Part shown: in pieces, positions 17,108-27,100 of the stretch | Layout of the letters: the number at the start of each line of letters is the position of its first letter | Numbering within the stretch: the stretch's first letter is position 1 | Assembly (NCBI RefSeq): GCF_024171785.1 | Contig: NZ_JAMTCK010000005.1 | Location: 401,591 to 465,590, forward strand | From: Goodfellowiella coeruleoviolacea | Lineage (GTDB): Bacteria; Actinomycetota; Actinomycetes; Mycobacteriales; Pseudonocardiaceae | DNA length: 64,000 bases | Direction: 5' to 3' | Program-made: the position numbers and the translations under genes | The notes under the pieces: generated by a model | Seen by the model: only the letters and a program-made list of their open reading frames with translations | The model's database searches: none | Told to the model about the DNA's origin: nothing

Positions 17108-17405
17108 CGTCGGTCCCCTTGAACGCGTTGGCGTTGTCGCTCTCCTGCTGCTCGTAGGTGCTGGCCACGTCCTTGAGCCGGAGCGCCACGTTGTTGGCTT
17201 CCTTGCCGAACGCCTCGATGTTGGCCTTCAACCGGTCGAACACCGCCCGGTACTTGCCCTCGAACCCCTGGAAATGCCGGCCAACCTGGCCCGCGCCGAC
17301 CGCTGGGTCGACGGAACTCCGCAGGTCGATGAGATCACCACCGTGCGTCTCGTACTGCCCGGCCACCGTGGTGAGATCGCCGGGCTGGACGCCGTAGCCA
17401 GCCAT
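17100..17405 (-). CDS. EspC-like type VII secretion target
   Basis: 101 residues, all helical, of the EspC/WXG100-like type (T7SS_ESX_EspC). It begins MAGYGVQPGDL, has a GRHFQGFEGKY turn region in mid-protein, and ends STYEQQESDNANAF; YEQQE fits the YxxxD/E secretion signal found after the helical hairpin of ESX substrates. GGAGGGG lies upstream of the ATG. First gene of the operon with the 1047-residue protein, to which it is translationally coupled. The pairing suggests that they fold or are secreted as partners, as EspC-like and PE/PPE pairs do. Confidence 0.8.
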   Translation of the reverse strand: MAGYGVQPGDLTTVAGQYETHGGDLIDLRSSVDPAVGAGQVGRHFQGFEGKYRAVFDRLKANIEAFGKEANNVALRLKDVASTYEQQESDNANAFKGTDGG

Positions 17406-17640
17406 TGTTTCCTACCCCTCCCCGTGTCCCGCTCTCCGACGCTGCCAGGGCGTGGCGGGTTCCCGGGCCAGACTGTGTTCCAGGTCCAGACTGTCAGGTT
17501 TACCCGACGCCCACCCCCACCTCGACGGGGTCGGTTGCCTTTGTGAAGCCACGCGGTCAGCGAAACGGGCCGGCACCCGGATGCTGGTCAGCACCCGTGT
17601 TCCGACCCGTGACCGCCGGTGCGCGTCCGCGCGGGGTGAC
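17406..17640. other. spacer between glmM and the EspC-like gene
   Basis: 235 bases with no gene. It should hold the promoter of the minus-strand EspC operon. CCAGACTGT occurs twice, at about 17467 and 17485. No strong terminator seen. Confidence 0.4.
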
Positions 17641-18975
17641 TCAGACCACCGAGGACACCACACCGGCCAGGCGGCGCGCGGCCGACTCGGCCACCTCGTG
17701 GGTGGCGGCCTCCACCATGACCCGGACCAGCTGCTCGGTGCCGGAGGGGCGCAGCAGCACCCGGCCGGCCTCACCCAGTTCGGCCTGGACCGCGGCGACC
17801 GCCTCGCTCACGGCGTTGTCCCTGGCCACCGCGGTCTTGTCGGCGACCCGCACGTTCACCAGCACCTGCGGCAGCCGGCGCATCACCGAGGCCAGCTCGG
17901 CCAGCGGCTGCCCGGCCTGGACCACCCGGGCCATCAGGCGCAGCGCGGTGAGCAGGCCGTCACCGGTGGTGGCGTAGCTGGGCAGCACCACGTGCCCGGA
18001 CTGCTCCCCGCCCAGCGAGTAGCCGCCGGAGCGCAGCTCCTCCAGCACGTAGCGGTCGCCGACCTTGGTGGTGCGCACCCGCACGCCCTGCTCGCGCATG
18101 GCCAGGTGCAGGCCGAGGTTGCTCATCACCGTGGCCACCAGGGTGTTCTCGGCCAGCTCCCCGGACTCCTTGAGCGCCAGCGCGAGCACGGCCATGATCT
18201 GGTCGCCGTCCACCTCGGCACCGGTGGCGTCCACGGCCAGGCACCGGTCGGCGTCCCCGTCGTGGGCGATGCCCAGGTCGGCGTGGTGCTCGCGGACGGC
18301 GGCGCGCAGCACGTCCACGTGGGTGGAGCCGCAGCCGTCGTTGATGTTCAGCCCGTCCGGGGTGGCGTGGATGGCGATCACCTCGGCGCCGGCCCGGCGG
18401 TAGGCCTCGGGCGCGGCGGCCGAGGCCGCCCCGTTGGCGCAGTCGACCACCACGCGCAGGCCGTCCAGCCGCTGCGGGGTGGCGGCCAGCAGGTGGTCGG
18501 TGTAGCGGTGCACCGCGTCGGTGATGTCGCGGACCCGGCCCACGCCCGCGCCGGTCGGCCGGACCGCGTCCTCGCGCAGCCGCTCGGCGATCTCGTCCTC
18601 GACCGCGTCGGCCAGCTTGTGCCCGCCCCGGGCGAACAGCTTCACGCCGTTGTCCGGCATGGGGTTGTGCGAGGCGGAGATCATCACGCCGAGGTCGGCG
18701 GAGAGTTCACCGACCAGGTGGGCCACCCCGGGCGTGGGCAGCACGCCCACGCGCAGCACGTCCGCGCCGGCCGAGGTGAGCCCGGCGGTCACGGCCGCCT
18801 CCAGCATCTCCCCACTGGCGCGCGGATCTCGGCCGACCACGGCGACCGGCCGGTGGGTCCGGTCGTGTTCGCCGAGCACCCGGGCCGCCGCGCTCGCGAC
18901 GGACAGGGCCAGTTCTGGCGTGAGGTCGGAATTGGCTAGGCCGCGCACCCCGTCGGTGCCAAAGAGGCGAGCCAT
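17641..18975 (-). CDS. glmM: phosphoglucosamine mutase
   Basis: 444 residues. Converts glucosamine-6-P to glucosamine-1-P. The phosphoserine loop is [12 protein letters not shown] (about residue 100); the Mg site is DGDADRC; the phosphate-binding end is [18 protein letters not shown] 18975 ([12 protein letters not shown]) matches the family start; the GTG six codons upstream overlaps the GGAGG ribosome binding site. It lies after rplM-rpsI, the usual actinobacterial order, but a strong terminator separates it from rpsI. Confidence 0.96.
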   Translation of the reverse strand: MARLFGTDGVRGLANSDLTPELALSVASAAARVLGEHDRTHRPVAVVGRDPRASGEMLEAAVTAGLTSAGADVLRVGVLPTPGVAHLVGELSADLGVMISASHNPMPDNGVKLFARGGHKLADAVEDEIAERLREDAVRPTGAGVGRVRDITDAVHRYTDHLLAATPQRLDGLRVVVDCANGAASAAAPEAYRRAGAEVIAIHATPDGLNINDGCGSTHVDVLRAAVREHHADLGIAHDGDADRCLAVDATGAEVDGDQIMAVLALALKESGELAENTLVATVMSNLGLHLAMREQGVRVRTTKVGDRYVLEELRSGGYSLGGEQSGHVVLPSYATTGDGLLTALRLMARVVQAGQPLAELASVMRRLPQVLVNVRVADKTAVARDNAVSEAVAAVQAELGEAGRVLLRPSGTEQLVRVMVEAATHEVAESAARRLAGVVSSVV

Positions 18976-19140
18976 GGTCGATGCAACCTCCACAGTGGAC
19001 CGCTATCAACCGGAAACACTGCCAGCCCCGGCGGCCGGCAGCGACACGATCACGCTCCGGCGCGGGCACAGTCCCGACCGGAGGAACAGCAGCAGGAACG
19101 AACAGAACCGCTTGAGCACGCAATAACGGGGTGGAGAAAG

Positions 19141-19200
19141 CACTGCGGGAGCAGCCGCTCCCATGGAAACGTCCAAAGGAGAACGGCTGCTCCCGCAGTG
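19141..19200 (-). terminator. terminator after rpsI
   Basis: A perfect 17-bp inverted repeat (CACTGCGGGAGCAGCCG at 19141-19157; complement at 19184-19200) with a 26-nt loop that can extend the stem by a further CTCC/GGAG pairing. It lies 66 nt after the rpsI stop. No U-tract, as is common in actinobacteria. Confidence 0.8.
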
Positions 19201-19266
19201 TGAGTTGCCGGAAACCCGCGAGCCGGGGCTGTCGGGCCAGCGCTCGTCGTGGCGGTCGGAGCCGCC

Positions 19267-19755
19267 TCAGCGCTTGCTGTACTGAGGCGCCTTGCGAGCC
19301 TTCTTCAGACCGTACTTCTTGCGCTCCTTGACCCGGGGGTCGCGGGTCAGGAAGCCGGCGCGCTTGAGCGCGGGACGGTCGTCGGAGTCCACCTCGATGA
19401 GGGCACGGGCGATGGCCAACCGCAGCGCGCCGGCCTGACCCGTGGTACCGCCACCCTTGAGGTTGGCGATGATGTCGAAGCTCTCCTGCTTCTCGATGGT
19501 CACCAGGGGCTCGCGGATGAGCTGCTGGTGCACCTTGTTCGGGAAGTACTGCTCCAGCGTCTTCCCGTTCAGCTTGAAGTTGCCGGAACCGGGCACCAGC
19601 CGCACGCGGACCACGGCCTCCTTGCGGCGGCCGACGGTCTGCACCAGGCGCTGGTCCGCCGGGTCGGCGTACTGCACGGCCTCGACGTACTCGGGCTCGG
19701 GAGTGGTCGTCTCAGGAGTGGTCACGGGGACTTCCTCGGTGTACTCGTCGCTCAC
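19267..19755 (-). CDS. rpsI: 30S ribosomal protein S9
   Basis: 162 residues. [33 protein letters not shown] and the basic C-terminus [12 protein letters not shown], which reaches the P-site tRNA, are all present. The N-terminal 35 residues are an acidic Thr/Pro/Glu-rich extension as in other actinobacterial S9 proteins. Coupled to rplM by overlapping stop/start (ATGA). Confidence 0.97.
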   Translation of the reverse strand: MSDEYTEEVPVTTPETTTPEPEYVEAVQYADPADQRLVQTVGRRKEAVVRVRLVPGSGNFKLNGKTLEQYFPNKVHQQLIREPLVTIEKQESFDIIANLKGGGTTGQAGALRLAIARALIEVDSDDRPALKRAGFLTRDPRVKERKKYGLKKARKAPQYSKR

Positions 19756-20195
19756 TGGGCGATCTTGCGGATCTCGTACGGCTGCGGCTGCTGGGCCGTG
19801 TGCGGGTGCTCAGGGCCGGCGTAGACCTTGAGCTTCTTGCCCATGGCCCGGCCGAGGCGGTTCTTGGGCAGCATGCCCTTGATGGTCTTCTCGACCAACC
19901 GCTCGGGGAACTTGTCCAGCATCTCGCCGAACGACCGCTTGCGCAGGCCACCGGGGTGGCCGCTGTGGCGGTACACGAACTCCTGGTCGCGCTTGCTCCC
20001 AGTGAGGGCCACCTTGTCGGCATTGACGATGACGACGAAGTCACCGGTGTCGACATGCGGGGCGTAGGTTGGCTTGTGCTTGCCACGCAGCAGCGTTGCG
20101 ACCTGCGTGGCGAGCCGGCCGAGCACCACGTCCTCGGCGTCGATCACGTGCCAGGCGCGGGTCACCTCGCCGGCCTTCGGGCTGTACGTGCGCAC
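19752..20195 (-). CDS. rplM: 50S ribosomal protein L13
   Basis: 147 residues, GTG start. [29 protein letters not shown] and [21 protein letters not shown] are the L13 signatures. First gene of rplM-rpsI; a TTGACC/TACTCT promoter lies about 150 bp upstream. Confidence 0.97.
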   Translation of the reverse strand: MRTYSPKAGEVTRAWHVIDAEDVVLGRLATQVATLLRGKHKPTYAPHVDTGDFVVIVNADKVALTGSKRDQEFVYRHSGHPGGLRKRSFGEMLDKFPERLVEKTIKGMLPKNRLGRAMGKKLKVYAGPEHPHTAQQPQPYEIRKIAQ

Positions 20196-20345
20196 GGGTC
20201 TACCTCGTCGTCACTTGCGTCTGGGGTGTCGTTGCGGCGGCCACTCCTGCCAGTCCCCGTCGCTGCCGGCCCTCCAGGTCGGAGCTTGTGGACCGGAATC
20301 AGTCGAGACAGGTATGCCACGACAGGCACCGCACAACAAGCTAAG

Positions 20346-20375
20346 AGAGTACCCGGAGGGGGACAGCAGGGTCAA
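20346..20375 (-). promoter_or_regulatory. rplM-rpsI promoter candidate
   Basis: On the minus strand, TTGACC (20375-20370), 18 nt, TACTCT (20351-20346). This would start transcription near 20339 and give a leader of about 145 nt before rplM. Hexamers are seen; start site is inference. Confidence 0.55.
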
Positions 20376-20531
20376 AACGGGGCCAAGTCACCCGGCCGGG
20401 GGCCGCCACCCAGCCTAACGGGTGACCTGACTCGGGTCTGCGGCGGCCGGCTGACCAGGAGGGACGCCGACCAGGCCGGACACCGGGCAGCCGGCACCCG
20501 GCCCGGGCAGCGGCCCGCGCCCGGACACGCA

Positions 20532-20561
20532 CGTGGGCCCCGAGTCGCCCCGGGGCCCACG
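20532..20561 (-). terminator. terminator after the WXG100 pair
   Basis: Perfect 11-bp stem CGTGGGCCCCG (20532-20542) with its complement at 20551-20561 and an 8-nt loop, 39 nt past the stop of the WXG100 gene. Confidence 0.7.
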
Positions 20562-20600
20562 AAACAACCACCGCGATGTCACACCGGCGAGCCGGCCAGT

Positions 20601-20891
20601 TCAGCTCCAGCGGCCCTGGTTGGCCCGCTCAGCCTGCTCGTAGGCCTCGTTGGCCTGCTGCACGGCGGTACCGATGGAGGCCAGCACCTGCTGGATGTCG
20701 GCGGCCGAGGTGTCCCACTTCTGCTGCGCCTCCTGGTAGGCGCCGGAGGCGGAACCTTCCCACTGGGCCAGGACCGGCTGCAGGCGGCTCTTCAGGTCGT
20801 CCAGCTGCTGCTGCACCTTCTGGGCCGCGCTGGAGATGTTGCCCGCGGCCTCGCCGATGACCGCGAAGTCAACCTTGATCTGGTCGCTCAT
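20601..20891 (-). CDS. WXG100 family ESX secretion target (EsxT/EsxA-like)
   Basis: 96 residues, two helices around AQWEGSASGAYQEA (WEG turn at 44-46), then EAYEQAERANQGRW with YEQAE fitting the YxxxD/E export signal. The family forms helical hairpin heterodimers secreted by ESX systems. By position it corresponds to esxT (Rv3444c) of M. tuberculosis ESX-4, next to rplM. It lies 71 bp after its partner gene. Confidence 0.9.
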   Translation of the reverse strand: MSDQIKVDFAVIGEAAGNISSAAQKVQQQLDDLKSRLQPVLAQWEGSASGAYQEAQQKWDTSAADIQQVLASIGTAVQQANEAYEQAERANQGRWS

Positions 20892-20962
20892 TTTCTCCCC
20901 TTGTGAAAGAAGTCAAGAAGTGTGGAAGCAAGAAAGAAAAAACTTTGGGAAAGAAAGCGGGC

Positions 20963-21274
20963 TCAGCCGCCCAGCCGCGAGGTGATGGAGGACATCGCCT
21001 GGGACTGCTCCTCCTCCTGCTGGATGTAGGTCTGGGCCGACCCCTGCATCTGCTCGGAGATCGACTGCAGCGCCTCGCTCAGCTTGCGGGCGTCGTCGTT
21101 GAACCGCTCCATCAGCTGGTGGAAGGCGGTCGCGGCGGAGCCGACCCACGCGCCCTCCAGGCTGCTCAGCTGACCGGACAGCGAGGTCAGGATCCCGTTG
21201 GTCTCCTGGTTCACGTTGTCGATGTCCTTGGCGGCCTGCAGCATCACGTCGCTACCGGTTGCGTAACCAGCCAT
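20963..21274 (-). CDS. WXG100 family ESX secretion target (EsxU/EsxB-like)
   Basis: 103 residues, two helices around GAWVGSAATAFHQL; the turn is WVG instead of WxG's usual WxG with small middle residue, still within the motif. AQTYIQQEEEQSQA gives YIQQE as YxxxD/E signal. By position it corresponds to esxU (Rv3445c). It should dimerise with the 96-residue product of the next gene. A 35-bp inverted-repeat region lies just upstream (21336-21370). Confidence 0.9.
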   Translation of the reverse strand: MAGYATGSDVMLQAAKDIDNVNQETNGILTSLSGQLSSLEGAWVGSAATAFHQLMERFNDDARKLSEALQSISEQMQGSAQTYIQQEEEQSQAMSSITSRLGG

Positions 21275-21335
21275 TGGGTGTGACCCCCTTCATCGGGTGT
21301 TCGTCGTACGTCTTGCTTCGTACGCCTCTTGTGAT

Positions 21336-21370
21336 GGAGACAGTGCCATGTTCGGTTCCACGCTGTCTCC
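21336..21370. other. inverted repeat upstream of the WXG100 pair
   Basis: GGAGACAG (21336-21343) and its complement CTGTCTCC (21363-21370) flank a 19-nt loop. It lies between the coiled-coil gene (stop 21421) and the esx pair (start 21274), so it could be a partial terminator, a regulator site or both. Confidence 0.45.
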
Positions 21371-21420
21371 GATTCTTCTCAAGTAGTTGCTCGCGTTAAC
21401 GCTGGCGGCGGGAACCGGGG

Positions 21421-21891
21421 CTAGGAAAGGATTCGCTCTTGCGAAAAGTCCTCGTCATCGTCGTCCGGGTAGGACTGTCGCCCACCGGACGCCCGACGTC
21501 TGCCACGGCCGTCCGACACCACGTCATCGCGTTGCCACCGGCTTGATCCTTGCCTACCGGTGTCCTGCCCCGACTCCGACCCCGGCTGTGCCCCTGGTTT
21601 GGCCGGGTCGGCCAGCAGTTCCTCGCCCTCGGGCAGCTGGTCCACGGGCAACCGCTGGTCCTGGCGGAACCCGGTGGCCGCGCGCCGCAGCGCCGGCCCG
21701 GTCAACTCGTCCCGCCGCGGGGTGACCCGCCTGCCCCGGACCCGGTCGGCCAGTTCCCGGTTGTCGTTGCGGAACGCGGCGCTGACCGCGGACGCCTCGG
21801 CCGCGGCGCGGCGGCCCCTGGTCAGTGCCGCGTCCACTTCGGACCGGAAGCGGGCGAAGGCGTCACTGGTCGCGTGTGCTGGCCCGGTCAT
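21421..21891 (-). CDS. ESX-linked coiled-coil protein with acidic DDDED tail
   Basis: 156 residues, no recognised family. Residues 1-60 are helical and charged (SDAFARFRSEVDAALTRG, RNDNRELADRV); the middle is Pro/Gln/Gly-rich and likely disordered; the end is YPDDDDEDFSQERILS. ATG 21891 is chosen because AAGGGA precedes it; the longer open frame upstream overlaps the Rv3446c-like gene and is arginine/serine noise. Same plan and tail as the 13438-13935 protein. It sits between the Rv3446c-like gene and the WXG100 pair. Confidence 0.65.
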   Translation of the reverse strand: MTGPAHATSDAFARFRSEVDAALTRGRRAAAEASAVSAAFRNDNRELADRVRGRRVTPRRDELTGPALRRAATGFRQDQRLPVDQLPEGEELLADPAKPGAQPGSESGQDTGRQGSSRWQRDDVVSDGRGRRRASGGRQSYPDDDDEDFSQERILS

Positions 21892-21958
21892 GGCCTGTTC
21901 CCTTCCGCAGCTCGGCTCCGACAGCGTCCACCGGGCACCGGTGCCCGGACAACGCGCC

Positions 21959-23965
21959 TCAGCCGGTGATGTCCAAAGTGCGCACGATCTCCTCGCAGGC
22001 CGACCGCACCTGGTTCTGCCCGGCTTCGCTGTACTGGCAGCCGACGCTGACCTGGGTCCTGCCCTCGAACAGCACGTACCAGTCGACCGTCGCCCCGTCG
22101 AGGCTCTCCTGGTAGTGGCTGACATTCTTCCCGGCGAAATCCTGTTCCGCGGTGAAACCGGAGAACCGCGGCCCGGCCTGGGCCACCACCTGGCGCAGTT
22201 CGTCCACGGCCCGCTGCCGGTTGGCCGTGCTGTCGTAGCCGAGCAGGTACTCCTGCACCGCGACCAGGTCCCGCTCGGTGCGCGGCTGGTCCGGTTTCAG
22301 CTGGACCTTCCGCTCCTCGGGGGAACCACCGGACTGGCTCCACCCGCCCGGCAAGGTGAAGATGTACTCGTACTGGGCGATCTGCCGCCCGGACGGCTGG
22401 GTGGCCGAGGTGCCCGGTTGCGCCGTGCCCCCCGGCGTGGTCGCGTCACCGCGCGGCCAGAACACCAGGGCGGCGCCCACCACCGCGGCCAGGGCCACCA
22501 CCCCACCCACCACCAGCCAGGGCGTGCTGGACCGACCGGGCCGCACCGGAGCCGGACCGGCGGACCGCTGCCCGGCGGGCAGGGGTCCGGTGCCGGGAAA
22601 GGCCGGGCCACCCGGTCCGGCGAATCCCGACGGCACCGCGTGGGTGGGCGGGGGCAGCGTGCCCGCCGCCGGGAACTGGCTGCCCAGCGGGCTCACCGCC
22701 GGTCCGCCCACCGGGGTGGCCGGGGGAAACGCCGGCCCGGGAAACGCCGGGTGGCCGGCGGCCGGCCCGGGTGGGCCACCCGGTCGGTGGGCGGCGGGCG
22801 GGGCGGCCACCGGCGGGCCGGACCGGGCCGCGACCACGTTGCCGGTGCGGTCCGGGTCCAGGCTGACCGCGCGCAGCGCTCCCCTGGCCACCACGGTCTC
22901 GGGCTGGTCGATGCTGGTCGGCACCACCCCGGTGCGCTCGTGCACCAGCCGGGCCACCAGCGGGATCCGGCTGGACCCGCCGACCAGGAACACCCCGGCC
23001 AGCTGGTCCGGCCGCAGGCCCGCCTCGCGCACGGTGTCCACCACCAGCTCGGCCGCCCGGCCCAGCGGCTCGGCGATCAGCCCCTCCAGGTCGGCCCTGG
23101 TGACGTGGGCGTCGGGAAACGGCGGCGGCAGCGGCACGTCCGTGTAGGTGTGCCGGGACAGCGTCTCCTTGGCCCCCCTGATGTCCTGCCACAGCACCCG
23201 GCGGCGCCGCCGGTCGGCGATCTCCCGGCCGGCCACCAGCTCCTGCCACCCGTCCGGGTCCTCCCGGCCCACCAGCGAACCCACGTGCTGGAGCAGGGCG
23301 TGGTCGATGTCGGTGCCGCCGAAGGTGGGATCGCCCTTGGTGGCCAGCACCTGGAACCCCGGCCGGCCCGAACCGGGTGCGCCGCCGTCGCCGCGGCGCA
23401 CCACGCTGGCGTCCACGGTGCCGCCGCCCAGGTCGAGCACGGCCAGCGCGGCCCCCGGGGCACCGGCCCCGGACGCGGCCCCGGCCGGGGCGAACATGGC
23501 GGCGTGGTACACGGCGGCGGCCACCGGTTCCGGCACCAGCACCAGTTCGTGCGCCAGGCCGTGGCCGGCCTGGCGGAGCACCCGGGTGCGGACCGCGCCC
23601 CAGTCCGCCGGGTGGGTGAGCACCAGCAGGTCCACGGCCGCGCCGCCGGCCAGCCGCCGGGCCTCGCCCACGGCCCGGGTGAGCACCGCGCGCACCACGT
23701 CCACCACGTGCACCACGGAGTCGCCCAGCAGCAGCTCACCCTCGTCCACCCGCCGCTTGGGGTGCGGCTCGTAGCGGGCCGGGTCCACCGCCGCCTGCCG
23801 CTCGGCCTCCTGTCCGACGAACAGCGTGCCGTCGGCGGCGGCGAACACCGAGGACGGCACCAGCGGCTGCCCGTCGAACACCACGACCTGGGGCTCGCGG
23901 CCCTGGATGGACACCGCGGCACACGTGCTCGACGTGCCGAAGTCCACGGCGACGTGCAGGCTCAT
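21959..23965 (-). CDS. type VII secretion-associated protein, Rv3446c-like (HSP70 fold + TM)
   Basis: 668 residues. Residues 1-325 are an actin/HSP70-type ATPase fold: VAVDFGTSSTCAAV (phosphate 1), LAVLDLGGGTVDASVV (phosphate 2), VFLVGGSSRIPLV (adenosine). A Pro/Gly-rich linker follows, a transmembrane helix near 480-500 (WLVVGGVVALAAVVGAALVF), then an extracytoplasmic domain with YEYIFTLPGGW and CQYSEAG...ACEEIVRTL like the C-terminal domain of Rv3446c-type proteins. ATG 23965 follows GGGGGG. It occupies the Rv3446c position in ESX-4. Its role in secretion is not settled. Confidence 0.88.
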   Translation of the reverse strand: MSLHVAVDFGTSSTCAAVSIQGREPQVVVFDGQPLVPSSVFAAADGTLFVGQEAERQAAVDPARYEPHPKRRVDEGELLLGDSVVHVVDVVRAVLTRAVGEARRLAGGAAVDLLVLTHPADWGAVRTRVLRQAGHGLAHELVLVPEPVAAAVYHAAMFAPAGAASGAGAPGAALAVLDLGGGTVDASVVRRGDGGAPGSGRPGFQVLATKGDPTFGGTDIDHALLQHVGSLVGREDPDGWQELVAGREIADRRRRRVLWQDIRGAKETLSRHTYTDVPLPPPFPDAHVTRADLEGLIAEPLGRAAELVVDTVREAGLRPDQLAGVFLVGGSSRIPLVARLVHERTGVVPTSIDQPETVVARGALRAVSLDPDRTGNVVAARSGPPVAAPPAAHRPGGPPGPAAGHPAFPGPAFPPATPVGGPAVSPLGSQFPAAGTLPPPTHAVPSGFAGPGGPAFPGTGPLPAGQRSAGPAPVRPGRSSTPWLVVGGVVALAAVVGAALVFWPRGDATTPGGTAQPGTSATQPSGRQIAQYEYIFTLPGGWSQSGGSPEERKVQLKPDQPRTERDLVAVQEYLLGYDSTANRQRAVDELRQVVAQAGPRFSGFTAEQDFAGKNVSHYQESLDGATVDWYVLFEGRTQVSVGCQYSEAGQNQVRSACEEIVRTLDITG

Positions 23966-24184
23966 CAGCGACCCCCCGGGTCGGGCAGGTCCGGGTCGGG
24001 CATCGACCTGGCTGGCGGCAATGCTCTGCTCCCCCTCCCCCGGACACGTCTGACAACAGCCCGGCGGGGCGCGTCCGGGCAGCACCATGCTTACCCGAAC
24101 GCGCCCCGCCGGTCACACCGCCTGGCACCCGGTCCCGCTACCGCACGGTCCCGGCTCCCGTCCGTCGCCCCTGGTCCACGTCGC

Positions 24185-27100
24185 TCACTCCGCCTGCAGC
24201 CACGCGGTGTGGATGAGCTGCTGGCCGGCCTTGCGGCTGATCAGCGTGCCCCGGCCGGGCGGCTGGGCGCTGGGCTTGACGTTGCCAAGCAGCACACCCT
24301 CGTCCTTGCTGCCGCTCATGATCAGACCCGGGGCGGCGATCTCCCGCATCTTGCCCAGGATCGGGTCGTACATGGCCCGGGACGCGCCACCCATCCGGCG
24401 GGCGGTGATCACGTGCAGACCCACGTCCTTGGCCTGCGGCAGGAACTCGGCCAGCGGCTGCAGCGGGTTGGCCCCCTGCGGCGCCACCAGGTCGTAGTCG
24501 TCGACCACGATGAACAGCTCCGGGCCCTTCCACCAGGACCGGTTGCGCAGCTGCTCCTGGGTGACGTCCGGGCCGGGCAGCCGGCCCGCCATGGACGACC
24601 GCACGTCCTTGATCATGTCGCCCAGCTGGGCGGAGGACACCGCGTAGCTGAGCAGGTGGTCGGTCTCGATGTAGCCGAGCATGGTGCGGCGGTAGTCCAC
24701 CAGCATGATCAGCGCCTCGCTGGAGGTGTACCGCTGCATGATGCCCCGGATGATCACCCGCAGCAGGTTGGTCTTGCCGGACTCGCCGTCGGCGAAGGCC
24801 ATGAAGTGCGGCTCGGCGTCGAAGTCCAGGTAGACCGGGGCCAGCTCGTCCTCGTTGACGCCGATCGGCACCAGCCTGGTGCCCTGCGGGTACTGCTGCG
24901 CCGACGCGGCGACCAGCTGGTCGAACGGCAGCAGCTCGGGCAGCAGCCGCACCGGCGGGGCCACCGGGCCGCGCCAGGCGCCGGTCACCTTGTGGATCAG
25001 GTCCTGCACGCCGGCGGCCACGTTGGACGCGTCCGAGGACGCGTCGATGCGCGGCAGCGCGGTGAGGAAGTGCAGCTTCTCCTTGGTCAGCCCGCGGCCG
25101 GGCCGGCCCTGCGGCACGTTCACCGCGACCTTGCGGTCGATGTCGGACTCGCTGGGGTCACCCAGCCGCAGCTCGAACCGGGTGCCCAGCAGGTCCTTGA
25201 CCGCCGGCCGGATCTCCGCCCACCGGTTGGCCGCGATGATCACGTGCACGCCGTAGGCCAGACCCTGCGCCGCCAGGTTCACCACCTGCGGCTCCAGCGC
25301 CTCGAACTCCTGCCGGAAGTTCATCCAGCCGTCCACGATGAGGAACACGTCCCCGAACGGGTCGTCCTTGATCTCCCCGCGCCGCTTGCGGTTGCGGAAC
25401 TCGACCATGGAGTCGATGCCGTGCTGGCGGAACCGGCCCTCGCGCTCGCTGATCAGCGTGGTCAGCTCGGCCACCATCCGGCGCGCCTTGTCCGGGTCGA
25501 GCCGGCCGGCGAAGCCACCCACGTGCGGCAGCGCCTCGAACGGCGCGAGCGTGCCACCACCCAGGTCCAGGCAGTAGAACTGCACCTCGGTCGGGGTGTG
25601 GGTGAGCGCCATGGACGCCACGATGGTCCGCAGCAGCATGGACTTGCCGGACTGCGGGCCGCCCACCACGGCGCCGTGGCCCATCGCACCGGAGAAGTCG
25701 GCCCACAGCAGGTCGCGCCGCTGCTCGAAGGGCCGGTCCACCACGCCGAGCGGCACCTGCAGCTTGCCGTTGCCGAAGAACCCGGCCGGGGAGATGCCCC
25801 GGTCCTCGGTGGGCGCCAGCGGCGGCAGCAGCGTGTCCAGTGAGGGCGGCTCGTCCAGCGGCGGCAGCCACACCTCGTGCGCTGGCGGGCCCTGGCCGAC
25901 CAGCCGGCCGACGATGACCTCCAGCACGCTGGGCTCGTTGCTCTCCTCCTTGGGCTTCTCCTTGGGCTGCTCGACCGGCTTCTCCGGCTCCTTGGGGATC
26001 TCGATGTAGTCGGGCACGAACAGCCGGGGCCGCTTGTCGCCGCGCACCGGCGCGGCCGGGCCGGCCACCTGCATGCCGGCCGGCCGGTAGGGGCCGGACA
26101 CGTACAGGGCCTTGAACCGCACCATCGAGCTGGTGTCGAACTTCAGGTAGCCCGAACCGGGGATGGGCGGCAGCTCGTAGGCGTCGGGCACACCGATGGC
26201 CGCGCGGGACTCGGCCGCGGAGAAGGTCTTCAGACCGATCCGGTAGGACAGGAAGGTGTCCAGACCGCGCAGCTTGCCCTCTTCCAGTCGCTGCGAGGCG
26301 AGCAGCATGTGGATCTGCAGCGACCGGCCGACCCGACCGATCTGCAGGAAGATGTCGATGAAGTCCGGCTTGGCCGTGAGCATCTCGGAGAACTCGTCGA
26401 TGCAGATGAACAGCGCCGGCAGCGGGTCCAGGTCGGCCCCGTTCTCCCTGGCCTTCTCGTAGTCCCAGACGTTCTTGTAGTTGCCCTTGGCCAGCACCTC
26501 CTGGCGGCGGGCCACCTCACCGGCGATGGCGTCCTTCATCCGGTCGACCAGGGTCAGGTCACCGGCCAGGTTGGTGATGGTGGCGGCCACGTGCGGGGCC
26601 TTGTCCAGCCCCAGGAACGTCGCACCACCCTTGAAGTCCACCAGGATCATGTTCAGCGTGGCCGAGGAGTGCGTGGCCAGCATGCCCAGCACCAGGGTGC
26701 GCAGGAACTCCGACTTACCGGAACCGGTCGCGCCGATGCACAGGCCGTGCGGGCCCATGCCCTCCATGGCCGCTTCCTTGATGTCCAGCACCACGGGCTG
26801 GCCCTGCTCGCCGATGCCGAACGGCACGCTGTAGCGGTCCCGGATCGGCCGGGGCCGCCAGGCCTGCTGGATGTCGAAGGTCATCGGGTCGCCGGGGATG
26901 CCGAGCCACTCCAGCAGCGGCGGGTTGGAGCCGGGGCCCAGCGCGTTCTGGTCCTCGCCGCCCACGTCCTGGGTGCTGCCGATCCGGTACGGCGAGATCT
27001 TGCGGGCCAGCGCCTCGACCTCGACCAGGCTCAGCGAGTCGGGCTTGCCGAACCACTCGATGCCGCTGGCGCTGCGCGCGCCCAGCTTGTCGCCCTCCAC

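Larger units (their letters stand above)
20196..20600. other. esx-rplM intergenic region
   Basis: 405 bases without a gene. It holds the rplM promoter (20346-20375) and the hairpin that ends the esx transcript (20532-20561). The rest is unremarkable GC-rich sequence. Confidence 0.6.

Noticed and set aside
13463-17122. A 1219-codon open frame on the plus strand opposite the large WXG-like gene (and similar long antisense frames at 1973-4435 and 21560-25843)
   Set aside because: High-GC codon bias opens the antisense frame. The translations are His/Arg/Gln-rich without domains or RBS, while the opposite strand gives clear families.
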